A DNA stretch of 64,000 bases from Loktanella sp. (GTDB lineage Bacteria; Pseudomonadota; Alphaproteobacteria; Rhodobacterales; Rhodobacteraceae), in the NCBI GenBank assembly GCA_017390475.1, contig JAFPBO010000013.1, positions 124,001 to 188,000 on the forward strand. The letters are read 5' to 3'. Positions within the stretch are counted from its first letter, which is position 1; the number at the start of each line of letters is the position of its first letter. Below, one piece after another: positions 19,071 to 28,662 of this stretch. Below the pieces are notes generated by a model that saw only the letters and a program-made list of their open reading frames with translations, ran no database searches and was not told the origin of the DNA. Position numbers and translations under genes: made by a program.

Positions 19071-19109
19071 GATCGAGGGACTGTAGCCGAAAGGAGAACA
19101 GTGGGTCGA
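19071..19109 (-). promoter_or_regulatory. Conserved csp leader block (copy 2): hairpin with anti-SD loop
   Basis: Lies 61-99 nt before csp copy 2, the same distance as in copy 1. Coding-strand stem ACTGT/ACAGT (5 bp) around a loop TCTCCTTTCGGCT that again exposes CTCCTTT. Small indels relative to copy 1 fall outside the loop core and keep the stem pairing, which argues for an RNA structure rather than chance. Confidence 0.5.
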
Positions 19110-19228
19110 AAAGAATAACGTTTGCCCGACCAACATGACGGAAAGCCAGTCACAAATCAAGCGAAACTTTACAGCCCTGCGGTCGGTGCCCTTTGGAGAG
19201 CACCGACTGGCGGATGAATCGGCCTGTT

Positions 19229-20884
<1,656 letters not shown>

Positions 20885-21199
20885 TGGCATTGCTCCGCTT
20901 GATCGGGTCTGGGTTGCTCTGTCGATATCTGAAGCCAGCGCCGGGGGCAATCGGTCTTGCCGCCTGCATGCCTTCGCGCAGGGTTAAGGTAAATTTTCTG
21001 TTTGGGATATTGATGAGAGGCTAATTGGCCAGATCATGCATATGATTTGTGCAGTTTTCCTTAAAATTTTTAAAAGATCAGTTTTTGTGATGCGGTAGCG
21101 CAAAAATCCTTATGGTTGCAGGAACGCAGGCGAAAGAACCTGTCAGCGCGGGCTTGCCCCGCAGACCAAGCCGGACCAATGAACAACGGGGATATCACC
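20885..21199. other. 315-bp divergent intergenic region (ettA / uspA)
   Basis: No gene seen. It contains an AT-rich patch (about 20990-21080, including a TTAAAATTTTTAA stretch), likely promoter DNA for one or both sides. Close to uspA are two small hairpins on the plus strand: CAGG/CCTG (21127-21130 with 21139-21142) and GCGGG/CCCGC (21148-21152 with 21158-21162), probably in the uspA leader. I found no FNR box and no glycine-riboswitch core. Confidence 0.5.
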
Positions 21200-21640
21200 A
21201 TGGAAAAGACTACGTTTATCGTCGGTCTTGACGGGTCAGAAGCAGGGGCACGTGCGCTCGCCTTTGCCAAAGACCGCGCCAAGGCCGACGGCGATTGTAT
21301 GATCATCATTTGCTATGTGATCGAATGGTCACCATTCGCCTTTCAGACCGCCGAGGAAAACGCCAAGCGCCATCAGCGCCGCGAGGAAGAGATCGCCATG
21401 GCGCATGAACGGGTGCTTGACCCTTCGCTTGCCATGACCAAAGCCGATGGTTTCGACATCGAAGGCGTGGTCCGTCACGGCGATGCCGCCGAGATTTTGG
21501 ACAGCCTCGCCCGTGAAAAGGGGGCCAAGCAGATCATCATCGGTCGTGTCGGAGCAAAGGGTCTGAAGGCGCGAATATTTGGCGGTGTCGCAGGTCGGTT
21601 GGCTGCCGCGTCATCCGTGCCCGTCACGATCATTCCATGA
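21200..21640 (+). CDS. Universal stress protein (single UspA domain)
   Basis: 146 aa. Begins TTFIVGLDGSEAGARAL, with a C-terminal nucleotide-binding motif GRVGAKGLKARIFGG (GxxGx9G), so an ATP-binding Usp is likely. GGGGA lies 8 nt before the ATG; an in-frame ATG 21 nt earlier is possible. Its stop is followed after 11 nt by the symporter start with a good GGAG, so the two form an operon. Usp genes placed beside carriers often encode cytoplasmic regulatory subunits; that role here is inference. Confidence 0.9.
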   Translation: MEKTTFIVGLDGSEAGARALAFAKDRAKADGDCMIIICYVIEWSPFAFQTAEENAKRHQRREEEIAMAHERVLDPSLAMTKADGFDIEGVVRHGDAAEILDSLAREKGAKQIIIGRVGAKGLKARIFGGVAGRLAAASSVPVTIIP

Positions 21641-21651
21641 GGAGAAACATC

Positions 21652-23202
21652 ATGTCACAATTCAAATATATCGTGGCGGCATTCATCGCCTTTATCATGC
21701 CCGCAATGGCCGCAGCCCAAGAGGCGGAGGGCCTTGACGCGCGCATCAACCAGATCTTTGCCGATTATACTGGTTGGTATGTTGGTTTCATCTTTGCACC
21801 ACTGCCGGGGACCAGTTTTTCGTGGATTGCACTTTGGCTGGTGGTTGGCGCGGTGGTCTTTACCATCTATTTCGGGGCGATCCAGTTCAGTGGTTTCATT
21901 CATTCGATCCGGTTGGTCAAAGGTGATTATGCCGACCCAAATGATGCAGGCGAGGTCAGCCACTTTCAGGCGCTGGCCACGGCTTTGTCAGGGACAGTCG
22001 GGCTGGGCAATATCGCGGGCGTCGCGGTCGCCGTCAGCATCGGCGGGGCAGGGGCGACGTTCTGGATGATCGTGGCGGGCCTGTTCGGGATGGCCACGAA
22101 ATTCACCGAGTGTACGCTGGGTGTGAAATACCGCAACGAATATCCTGATGGGTCCGTTTCCGGTGGTCCGATGTATTATATGGTCAAAGGGTTCAAGGAA
22201 CAGGGCCTGCCGTTGGGCGGTGCCATGGCGATCCTGTTTTCGGTCTTTACCATCCTTGGGGCGCTGGGCGGCGGCAATATGTTTCAGGCCAATCAGGCTC
22301 ATGCGCAGATTTCCAATGTCGTAGGCGATTATCCGGGCTGGATCACCGGGATAGCGTTGGCGCTGCTGACATTCGCGGTCATCGCCGGTGGCCTGCAATC
22401 CATCGCGCGGGTCACGAGCAAGATCGTCCCTTTCATGGGGATTTTCTATGTGCTGGTGTCCATCGTGATCCTGCTCATGAACTATGACCAGATCCTCTGG
22501 GCTTTTGGGCAGATCATCGAGGGTGCCTTTACAGGGCTGGGCGTTGTCGGCGGATTTACCGGTGCCCTGATCCAGGGGTTCCGGCGCGCGGCCTTTTCCA
22601 ACGAGGCCGGGATCGGCTCTGCCGCGATTGCCCACTCTGCCGTGAAGACCAAGGAACCGGTCAGCGAAGGCTATGTTGCGCTGCTGGAACCGTTCATCGA
22701 CACGGTGGTGATCTGCACCATGACTGCCCTCGTCATTGTGATCAGCGGTGTCCTGGCGCAGGACCCGGAAACCGGACTTTACATCTGGAACGCCGAACTG
22801 GGCCGGATCACGACCGAAGGCGACGTCGGCGGTGTTGCCCTGACATCAGCCGCCTATGCAACCGCGTTTTCGTGGTTCCCGGTGCTGTTGATGGTCGCCG
22901 TGGTGCTGTTCGCCTTTTCCACAATGATCAGCTGGTCTTACTATGGGCTGAAAGCCTGGACCTATCTGGTGGGTGAAGGACAGACGAAAGAGCTGATCTT
23001 CAAGTCGATCTTCTGCCTGTTCATCGTGATCGGTGCAGCGGCCAGCCTTGATCCGGTCATCGACTTTTCAGATGCGATGCTGTTCTCGATGGCAATCGTG
23101 AATATTGTCGCGCTGTACTTCCTGATGCCGATCGTAAAGCGCGAATTGCACAGCTACCGGACAAGGCTGCGGTCGGGCGAGATTGTCAAGAAAACCACCT
23201 GA
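21652..23202 (+). CDS. Alanine/glycine:cation symporter (AGCS family)
   Basis: About 516 aa, Na+-coupled uptake of alanine or glycine. The N-terminus looks like a cleavable signal (ending AMAAAQ), followed by about 10-11 helices. Family motif seen: GTVGLGNIAGVAVAVSIGG, plus FRRAAFSNEAGIGSAAIAH in the central loop. ATG at 21652 has GGAGA 7-10 nt upstream. The substrate cannot be narrowed by sequence. Terminated by a strong hairpin at 23214-23243. Confidence 0.93.
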   Translation: MSQFKYIVAAFIAFIMPAMAAAQEAEGLDARINQIFADYTGWYVGFIFAPLPGTSFSWIALWLVVGAVVFTIYFGAIQFSGFIHSIRLVKGDYADPNDAGEVSHFQALATALSGTVGLGNIAGVAVAVSIGGAGATFWMIVAGLFGMATKFTECTLGVKYRNEYPDGSVSGGPMYYMVKGFKEQGLPLGGAMAILFSVFTILGALGGGNMFQANQAHAQISNVVGDYPGWITGIALALLTFAVIAGGLQSIARVTSKIVPFMGIFYVLVSIVILLMNYDQILWAFGQIIEGAFTGLGVVGGFTGALIQGFRRAAFSNEAGIGSAAIAHSAVKTKEPVSEGYVALLEPFIDTVVICTMTALVIVISGVLAQDPETGLYIWNAELGRITTEGDVGGVALTSAAYATAFSWFPVLLMVAVVLFAFSTMISWSYYGLKAWTYLVGEGQTKELIFKSIFCLFIVIGAAASLDPVIDFSDAMLFSMAIVNIVALYFLMPIVKRELHSYRTRLRSGEIVKKTT

Positions 23203-23213
23203 CCCTGAAACGC

Positions 23214-23244
23214 AAAAGGCCCCGCGAATGGCGGGGCCTTTCTT
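23214..23244. terminator. Bidirectional terminator between AGCS and BMP genes
   Basis: An 11-bp perfect stem (AAAGGCCCCGC / GCGGGGCCTTT, 23215-23225 with 23231-23241), 5-nt loop and T-rich tail on the plus strand, A-run on the left giving a T-run on the minus strand. It serves the two convergent genes whose stops flank it. Confidence 0.92.
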
Positions 23245-23258
23245 ATTCGTGAAACTGC

Positions 23259-24332
23259 TTACTGCGGAATATCGCCGGCCAGTCCTTCGACGAAAAAGTT
23301 CATGCCCAGTAGAGTTTCGTCATCGGCTACGTCACCCTCTTCCAGCCAGACCGACCCGTCCTGATAGTTGATCGGACCGGTGAACGGGTGATATTCGCCC
23401 GCCCGGATCGCCTCGATCATCACTTCTGCAGAGGCCTTGATTTCAGCGGGAACTGCATCGGTGATTTCACCGATACCGACCATGCCTTCGGGAATGCCAT
23501 GCCAAACGTTGCTGCTTTCCCATGTGCCATCAATCACGGCCTGGGTGCGTTCGATATAGTAAGGTGCCCAATCGTCGATGATCGACGACACGCGCGGGAA
23601 AGGCGCGAATTCGGCCATATCAGACGCCTGACCAAAGGTGATGACATTGCCCGCCGCCTGCGCTGCGGCTTGTGGCGCGGTGGAGTCGGTATGTTGCAGG
23701 ATCACATCGGCACCCTGTTCGATCAGCACACTGGCTGCCTCTGCCTCTTTGGCGGGGTCGAACCATGTATAGGCCCAGATGATGCGGAATTCCACATCGG
23801 GGTTGACTTCACGGGCGTGCAGAAAAGCCGAATTTATACCCTGAATCACCTCGGGGATCGGATAGGACCCGATATAGCCGATGATATTGCTTTCGGTCAT
23901 CTGGCCCGCGATATGGCCCTGAATGGCACGGCCTTCATAGAACCGGGCATTATAGGCGGATACGTTATCCGCGGTCTTATAGCCCGTCGCATGTTCGAAT
24001 TTCACATCGGGAAACCGTTCGGCGACATTGACTGTCGCATCCATGAAACCAAAGGATGTGGTAAAGATCAGATCAGCGCCTTGCAGCGCCATCTGGGTGA
24101 TGACCCGCTCGGCGTCCGGACCTTCTGGCACGCTTTCGACATAGAATGTTTCGACGGCATCGCTGAACTCAGCCTCGACAGCCAGACGTGCCTGATCATG
24201 TTCGTAGGTCCAGCCGCCGTCGCCGACGGGGCCAACATAGATGAACCCGACCTTGGTCGGATCTTGCGCAAACGCGCCGGTTGCAAGGGCAAGTGCGATG
24301 CCGGTCCCTGCCAGTAATGTTTTGATTTTCAT
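23259..24332 (-). CDS. BMP-family ABC transporter substrate-binding protein (nucleoside/purine type)
   Basis: 357 aa periplasmic binding protein with a signal peptide (cleavage after GAFAQ, about residue 23). PnrA/BMP family signature: KVGFIYVGPVGDGGWTYEHD near the mature N-terminus, later FATGYKTA-like and QHTDSTAPQ segments. BMP proteins bind nucleosides or purine bases. Last gene of the xdhABC-ABC transporter locus, which suggests a purine ligand that feeds xanthine dehydrogenase. Confidence 0.93.
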   Translation of the reverse strand: MKIKTLLAGTGIALALATGAFAQDPTKVGFIYVGPVGDGGWTYEHDQARLAVEAEFSDAVETFYVESVPEGPDAERVITQMALQGADLIFTTSFGFMDATVNVAERFPDVKFEHATGYKTADNVSAYNARFYEGRAIQGHIAGQMTESNIIGYIGSYPIPEVIQGINSAFLHAREVNPDVEFRIIWAYTWFDPAKEAEAASVLIEQGADVILQHTDSTAPQAAAQAAGNVITFGQASDMAEFAPFPRVSSIIDDWAPYYIERTQAVIDGTWESSNVWHGIPEGMVGIGEITDAVPAEIKASAEVMIEAIRAGEYHPFTGPINYQDGSVWLEEGDVADDETLLGMNFFVEGLAGDIPQ

Positions 24333-24359
24333 AATATACCCCTTGGTGGTCTGATAGCC

Positions 24360-25274
24360 TCAACGCGAGGCGTGGAACGATTGGCCAAGTGACCCCGGTG
24401 CCCGTCCGGATCGCATCATAACCAGAACCAGAATGGTTGCCAGATACGGTGCCATCGAAAGATAAGAGACAGGCAGCGCAACACCCGCCGCTTGTAGATT
24501 AAGCTGCAACACGGTCACACCGCCAAACAAATAAGCACCCAACAAAAGCCGCCATGGCCGCCAACTGGCGAAGACGACGATGGCCAGCGCGATCCAGCCT
24601 GCGCCGGCGGTGACTCCTTCGGTCCATTGTGGCACCCGGACAAGGCCTAGGTAAGCCCCGCCCAGCCCGGCGCAGGCCCCGCCGAACATGATCGCGAGCA
24701 ACCGCACCCGGATCACGTGATAGCCCAAGGCATGGGCGGCCTCGTGGTTTTCGCCGACCGCGCGCAGGATCAGTCCTGCCCGGCTATAGCGCAGAAAAGC
24801 CGATGTCGCGGCGATAATCGTGATCCCCAGATAGACAATTGGATCATGCCGGAACAGGACCGGGCCGATCACCGGCAGATCGCTGAGCAGGGGGATCGGG
24901 AATTTCGCGACAGGTGGGGCTTTGATCCCGACATAGCCCTGTCCCAACAGCGCCGCCAGACCCAGCCCGAACAGGGTCAGTGCGAGCCCCGTGGCCACCT
25001 GGTTCGACAACAGGACCTGCGTCAGCACACCAAAGATCAGCGCCAGCAAAGCCCCGCCAAGCGCGGCCCCCGCAAAGCCCAGCCAGGGCGATCCGGTGCT
25101 GATCGCAACGATGAAACCGCAGACCGCCCCGGTAATCATCATCCCCTCGACCCCAAGGTTCAGCACCCCCGCACGTTCGACCACCAATTCACCAATCGCA
25201 GCCAGCAGGATCGGAGTCGCCGCAACCATCAGCGAGGCCAGCAACAGAATCGGGTTGATTGATGACAGATCCAT
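24360..25274 (-). CDS. ABC transporter permease (nucleoside/BMP-associated, second subunit)
   Basis: 304 aa, BPD_transp_2-type permease with about 8 hydrophobic helices and the family segments GELVVERAGVLNLGVEGMM and GENHEAAHALGY. Its ATG overlaps the stop of the preceding permease (TGATG). Pairs with that permease to make the channel of the purine importer. Confidence 0.93.
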   Translation of the reverse strand: MDLSSINPILLLASLMVAATPILLAAIGELVVERAGVLNLGVEGMMITGAVCGFIVAISTGSPWLGFAGAALGGALLALIFGVLTQVLLSNQVATGLALTLFGLGLAALLGQGYVGIKAPPVAKFPIPLLSDLPVIGPVLFRHDPIVYLGITIIAATSAFLRYSRAGLILRAVGENHEAAHALGYHVIRVRLLAIMFGGACAGLGGAYLGLVRVPQWTEGVTAGAGWIALAIVVFASWRPWRLLLGAYLFGGVTVLQLNLQAAGVALPVSYLSMAPYLATILVLVMMRSGRAPGSLGQSFHASR

Positions 25275-26353
25275 CAGGCCAGCTTCCTTGTACCAATCCG
25301 GACGCGGTAATGCGTCAGCACATCCACTGCGAGCAGGAAGAACAACAGCATGCCCTGCAGGACCTGGATCGCCGCAGCAGGCAGGCGTAGGTTGGATTGT
25401 GCGATATCACCGCCGATATAGGTCAGTGCCATCAAACCCGCTGCCAGCAAAATGCCGATCGGGTGTAACCTGCCCAGAAAGGCGACGATGATCGCGGTGA
25501 ACCCATAACCCGCATTGAAATCAATACTGATCAGCCCGGACGGCCCTGCAACCTCGAACAATCCGGCCAGCCCGGCCAGAGCCCCGGCGATCCCCATGCA
25601 GACCAGCACCAGCAGACCGGGATTCACCCCGGCAAACCGGGCCGCCCTAGGGCTTTGCCCTGATAGGCGCACATGATAGCCGAAAATGTGCCGCGACAGG
25701 GTGATATAGGCAAAGATCACCGCGACAAAGGCAAAGACCACGCCCCAATGCAGCCCCGCGCCTTCGTTGATCCAGCTTGTGGCTGATGGATAGCGCGCCA
25801 GATTGCGGCTGCCCGGAAACCCCATCCCATCAGGGTTACGCATCGCCCCCAGCGCCATCGAGGCCAGCAATTGCTGCGCGACATAGACCAGCATCAGGGA
25901 CACGAGAATTTCATTGGTGCCGAATTTGACCCGCAACAGCCCCGGGATCATCGCCCAGGCCCAGCCACCCAAAGCCCCCGCCATGATCATCAGCGGCAGG
26001 ATGAAAACCGATTCTGTGGGATAGAATGCCAACCCAACTGCTGCGCCGCAGATCGCACCCAGAATATACTGCCCCTCGGCCCCGATATTCCAGACGCCCG
26101 CGCGAAACCCGAATGACAGACCAATCGCGATCAACACCAGAGGCGCGCCCTTGATCAGCAATTGTGGCCGGTAATACCAGGAAAACTCCGAAAACAGCGG
26201 GTCCCAGAAAATCGTGCGGATCGTGATCAGAGGGTCATTGCCAAGTGCCGCAAACAACAACCCGCCGCAGATCATGGTCAACAGCACCGCCAGCACCGGC
26301 GCGGCATAGGTCCAGAATTGCGATGGCGCGGTGCGTTTCTCAAGCCGGATCAT
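25274..26353 (-). CDS. ABC transporter permease (nucleoside/BMP-associated, first subunit)
   Basis: About 359 aa, BPD_transp_2-type permease with 8-10 helices; typical segments are FRAGVWNIGAEGQY and GYGFTAIIVAFLGRLHPIGI. I chose ATG at 26353 with GAGG 8 nt upstream; an in-frame GTG at 26362 is also possible. About 50 nt separate it from the ATPase stop. Confidence 0.92.
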   Translation of the reverse strand: MIRLEKRTAPSQFWTYAAPVLAVLLTMICGGLLFAALGNDPLITIRTIFWDPLFSEFSWYYRPQLLIKGAPLVLIAIGLSFGFRAGVWNIGAEGQYILGAICGAAVGLAFYPTESVFILPLMIMAGALGGWAWAMIPGLLRVKFGTNEILVSLMLVYVAQQLLASMALGAMRNPDGMGFPGSRNLARYPSATSWINEGAGLHWGVVFAFVAVIFAYITLSRHIFGYHVRLSGQSPRAARFAGVNPGLLVLVCMGIAGALAGLAGLFEVAGPSGLISIDFNAGYGFTAIIVAFLGRLHPIGILLAAGLMALTYIGGDIAQSNLRLPAAAIQVLQGMLLFFLLAVDVLTHYRVRIGTRKLA

Positions 26354-26404
26354 ACAGGCCACCTCATCTTCCGAGCAGAAATATCCCCGCCGGAGGCATT
26401 AAAG

Positions 26405-27928
26405 TCAGCCCTCGACATCCGCCACCTCCATATCATGGGCACCGCCCAGCATCATGCCGATCTGTTCCACGCTCAAGCCCTGCGCCGGGCGCGGGGCCGA
26501 CAAACGCCCGCCGTTCAGTGCGGCAAAGCGGTCTGATATTTCCATCAATTCATCAAGATCCTGGCTGATGCAGATCACCGCCGCCCCCTGATCTGCCAGA
26601 TCGAGCAACGCCTGCCGGATCGCCGCCGCAGCCGATGCATCGACACCCCAGGTCGGCTGGTTGACGACAAAGACAACGGGGTTCTGCATGATCTCGCGCC
26701 CGATCACGAATTTCTGCAGATTGCCACCCGACAGCGACCGCGCCGTATTGGCCGGGCCTGGGGTGCGTACATCAAAGCCTTTGATCACCGCGCTGGCATA
26801 ATCACGGGCCTTGCTCCAGCGTACAAAACCGCGGCTGGTCAGGCCCTGCCGGGTCACCGCCGTCAGCAGCGCATTTTCCGTCAGCGTCATGTCAGGGGCT
26901 GCAGCATGCCCCATCCGTTCCTCTGGTGCGGCCAGCAGACCGAGACGGCGGCGCGCATTCGGTGCCAGATGGCCGATGCTTTTGCCCTGCATCATCAGCA
27001 TGTCGCGCCGCGTGCGGATTTCGCCGGACAGGGCCGCGACCAATTCGTCCTGCCCGTTGCCCGCGACACCGCCAATCCCCAGAACCTCGCCCCGGCGCAC
27101 CGTCAGATCGATATCGCGCAGCGCGGTGCCGAACCGGTGCGGCGCCTTCGCGCTTAACTTTTGCAGGGTCAGGATCACCTCGCCTTCCGGTCGCACAGCC
27201 TTGTGCGGCACATGCAGGCTGCTGCCGACCATCAGTTCCGCCATATCGCGGGCAGAGGTCGCGCGCGGATCGCAGGTGCCGACAACCTGTCCCAATCGCA
27301 ACACCGTGGCCGCATCGCAGAGCGCGCGGATTTCCTCCAGCTTATGCGAGATATACAGGATCGCTGTGCCCGCATCGCGCAGCTTGCGCAATGTTTCAAA
27401 CAGGATCGAGACCTCTTGCGGCGTCAGCACCGATGTTGGCTCATCCATGATCAGCAGTTTGGGGTCCTGCAACAGGCAGCGGATAATCTCGACCCTCTGG
27501 CGTTCCCCGGCAGACAGTTCGCCGACAATCCGCGTCGGGTCCAGAGGCAGGCCATATTGATCCGACACCTGCCGGACCTGTGCTGCAATCTCGCGCTGGG
27601 GCGGCGGGTTTTCCATGCCAAGGGCGATGTTTTCCGCGACATTCATCGCGTCGAACAGCGAAAAATGCTGGAATACCATGGCGACACCGGCAGCACGTGC
27701 GGCACGCGGATCGGCGGGTTCGAAGACAGCGCCCTTCAATTGCATCTGGCCTGCATCCGGTTTGACCAAGCCATAGATTGTTTTGACCAATGTGGATTTG
27801 CCCGCCCCGTTTTCGCCAAGCAAGGCGTGAATTTCCCCGGGCTGGATATCAAAGGACACATCCTTGTTTGCGACGACACCGGGATAGGCTTTGGTCAGAC
27901 CCGTCAGGCGCAACAAAGGGATATTCAT
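26405..27928 (-). CDS. ABC transporter ATP-binding protein, two ABC domains (nucleoside importer)
   Basis: 507 aa with two fused ABC domains, the architecture of sugar/nucleoside importers. First domain: Walker A GENGAGKST, signature LSAGERQRVEII, Walker B LLIMDEPTSVL. Second domain: GVAGNGQDEL in place of a full Walker A, signature LSGGNLQKFVIG; such a degenerate second site is normal for this class. Start ATG at 27928 overlaps the xdhC stop as ATGA, with AAGGAA about 9-14 nt upstream, showing tight coupling of transporter and enzyme genes. Confidence 0.95.
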   Translation of the reverse strand: MNIPLLRLTGLTKAYPGVVANKDVSFDIQPGEIHALLGENGAGKSTLVKTIYGLVKPDAGQMQLKGAVFEPADPRAARAAGVAMVFQHFSLFDAMNVAENIALGMENPPPQREIAAQVRQVSDQYGLPLDPTRIVGELSAGERQRVEIIRCLLQDPKLLIMDEPTSVLTPQEVSILFETLRKLRDAGTAILYISHKLEEIRALCDAATVLRLGQVVGTCDPRATSARDMAELMVGSSLHVPHKAVRPEGEVILTLQKLSAKAPHRFGTALRDIDLTVRRGEVLGIGGVAGNGQDELVAALSGEIRTRRDMLMMQGKSIGHLAPNARRRLGLLAAPEERMGHAAAPDMTLTENALLTAVTRQGLTSRGFVRWSKARDYASAVIKGFDVRTPGPANTARSLSGGNLQKFVIGREIMQNPVVFVVNQPTWGVDASAAAAIRQALLDLADQGAAVICISQDLDELMEISDRFAALNGGRLSAPRPAQGLSVEQIGMMLGGAHDMEVADVEG

Positions 27929-28662
27929 GCGCGGCTTTCCTTGCATTGGTCTGTCTGGGATCTGATCATGGCGGTTGCGACGCCCAGCGCAAGTGCCGCC
28001 GGATGTTTGCCAAGTCTCGGATCGCCAATCGGGCAGGCAATGCGCGCAATTTGGGCAGGCGTATGGCCCAAAGCCGCCAACCTGCCACGAAATCGTGCCC
28101 ATTTGGTCGCAGACCCGATCAACCCGACAGAGTCAAACCTCCGCTGCAGGATCGCATGGCACAGTGCCAGATCAACGGCATGGGAATAGGTCAGAATCAG
28201 ATGCGCCGCATCATCGGGCGCATGGCGCACCGCCTGCGCCGGATCAACTGCAACCAATGTCGTCACATCAGTCTGCGGAAACCTGTCAGCGGCAACATCC
28301 ACCCAGGTGATCGCAAAATCCGGTAAAGGCTGCATCACATGCACGATCGCGCGGCCGACATGGCCAGCGCCATAAATCCACAAAGGACGGCGCGCGGGTT
28401 CATCCAACGCCTCGGCCTGTTCCCAGACCAGCGTTACCGACCCGCCGCAGCACTGCCCCAGCGCTGGCCCCAGCGGGATCACCGCGCGATGCTGGCTGCG
28501 CCCATAGGCCAGCATGCGCCGCGCCTCGGTCATTGCGTCCCATTCCAGCGCACCGCCGCCGATGGTGCCTGTCGCCCGATCCGGCCAGACGAGCATCTGC
28601 GTGCCCGCCTCCCGAGGGACCGACCCGGCGGTCTTGGCAATCGTGATGCGGATCGGAATCAT
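27925..28662 (-). CDS. xdhC: Xanthine dehydrogenase accessory protein XdhC
   Basis: 245 aa. Binds the molybdenum cofactor, promotes its sulfuration and inserts it into XdhB. N-terminal XdhC/CoxI domain (KTAGSVPREAGTQML, GTIGGGALEW), C-terminal Rossmann-like domain (YGAGHVGRAI). Overlaps xdhB upstream and the ABC ATPase downstream by 4 nt each. Confidence 0.95.
   Translation of the reverse strand: MIPIRITIAKTAGSVPREAGTQMLVWPDRATGTIGGGALEWDAMTEARRMLAYGRSQHRAVIPLGPALGQCCGGSVTLVWEQAEALDEPARRPLWIYGAGHVGRAIVHVMQPLPDFAITWVDVAADRFPQTDVTTLVAVDPAQAVRHAPDDAAHLILTYSHAVDLALCHAILQRRFDSVGLIGSATKWARFRGRLAALGHTPAQIARIACPIGDPRLGKHPAALALGVATAMIRSQTDQCKESRA

Noticed and set aside
21120-21199. Glycine riboswitch before the uspA-AGCS operon
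   Set aside because: Two hairpins are present but the conserved aptamer core of glycine riboswitches is not.
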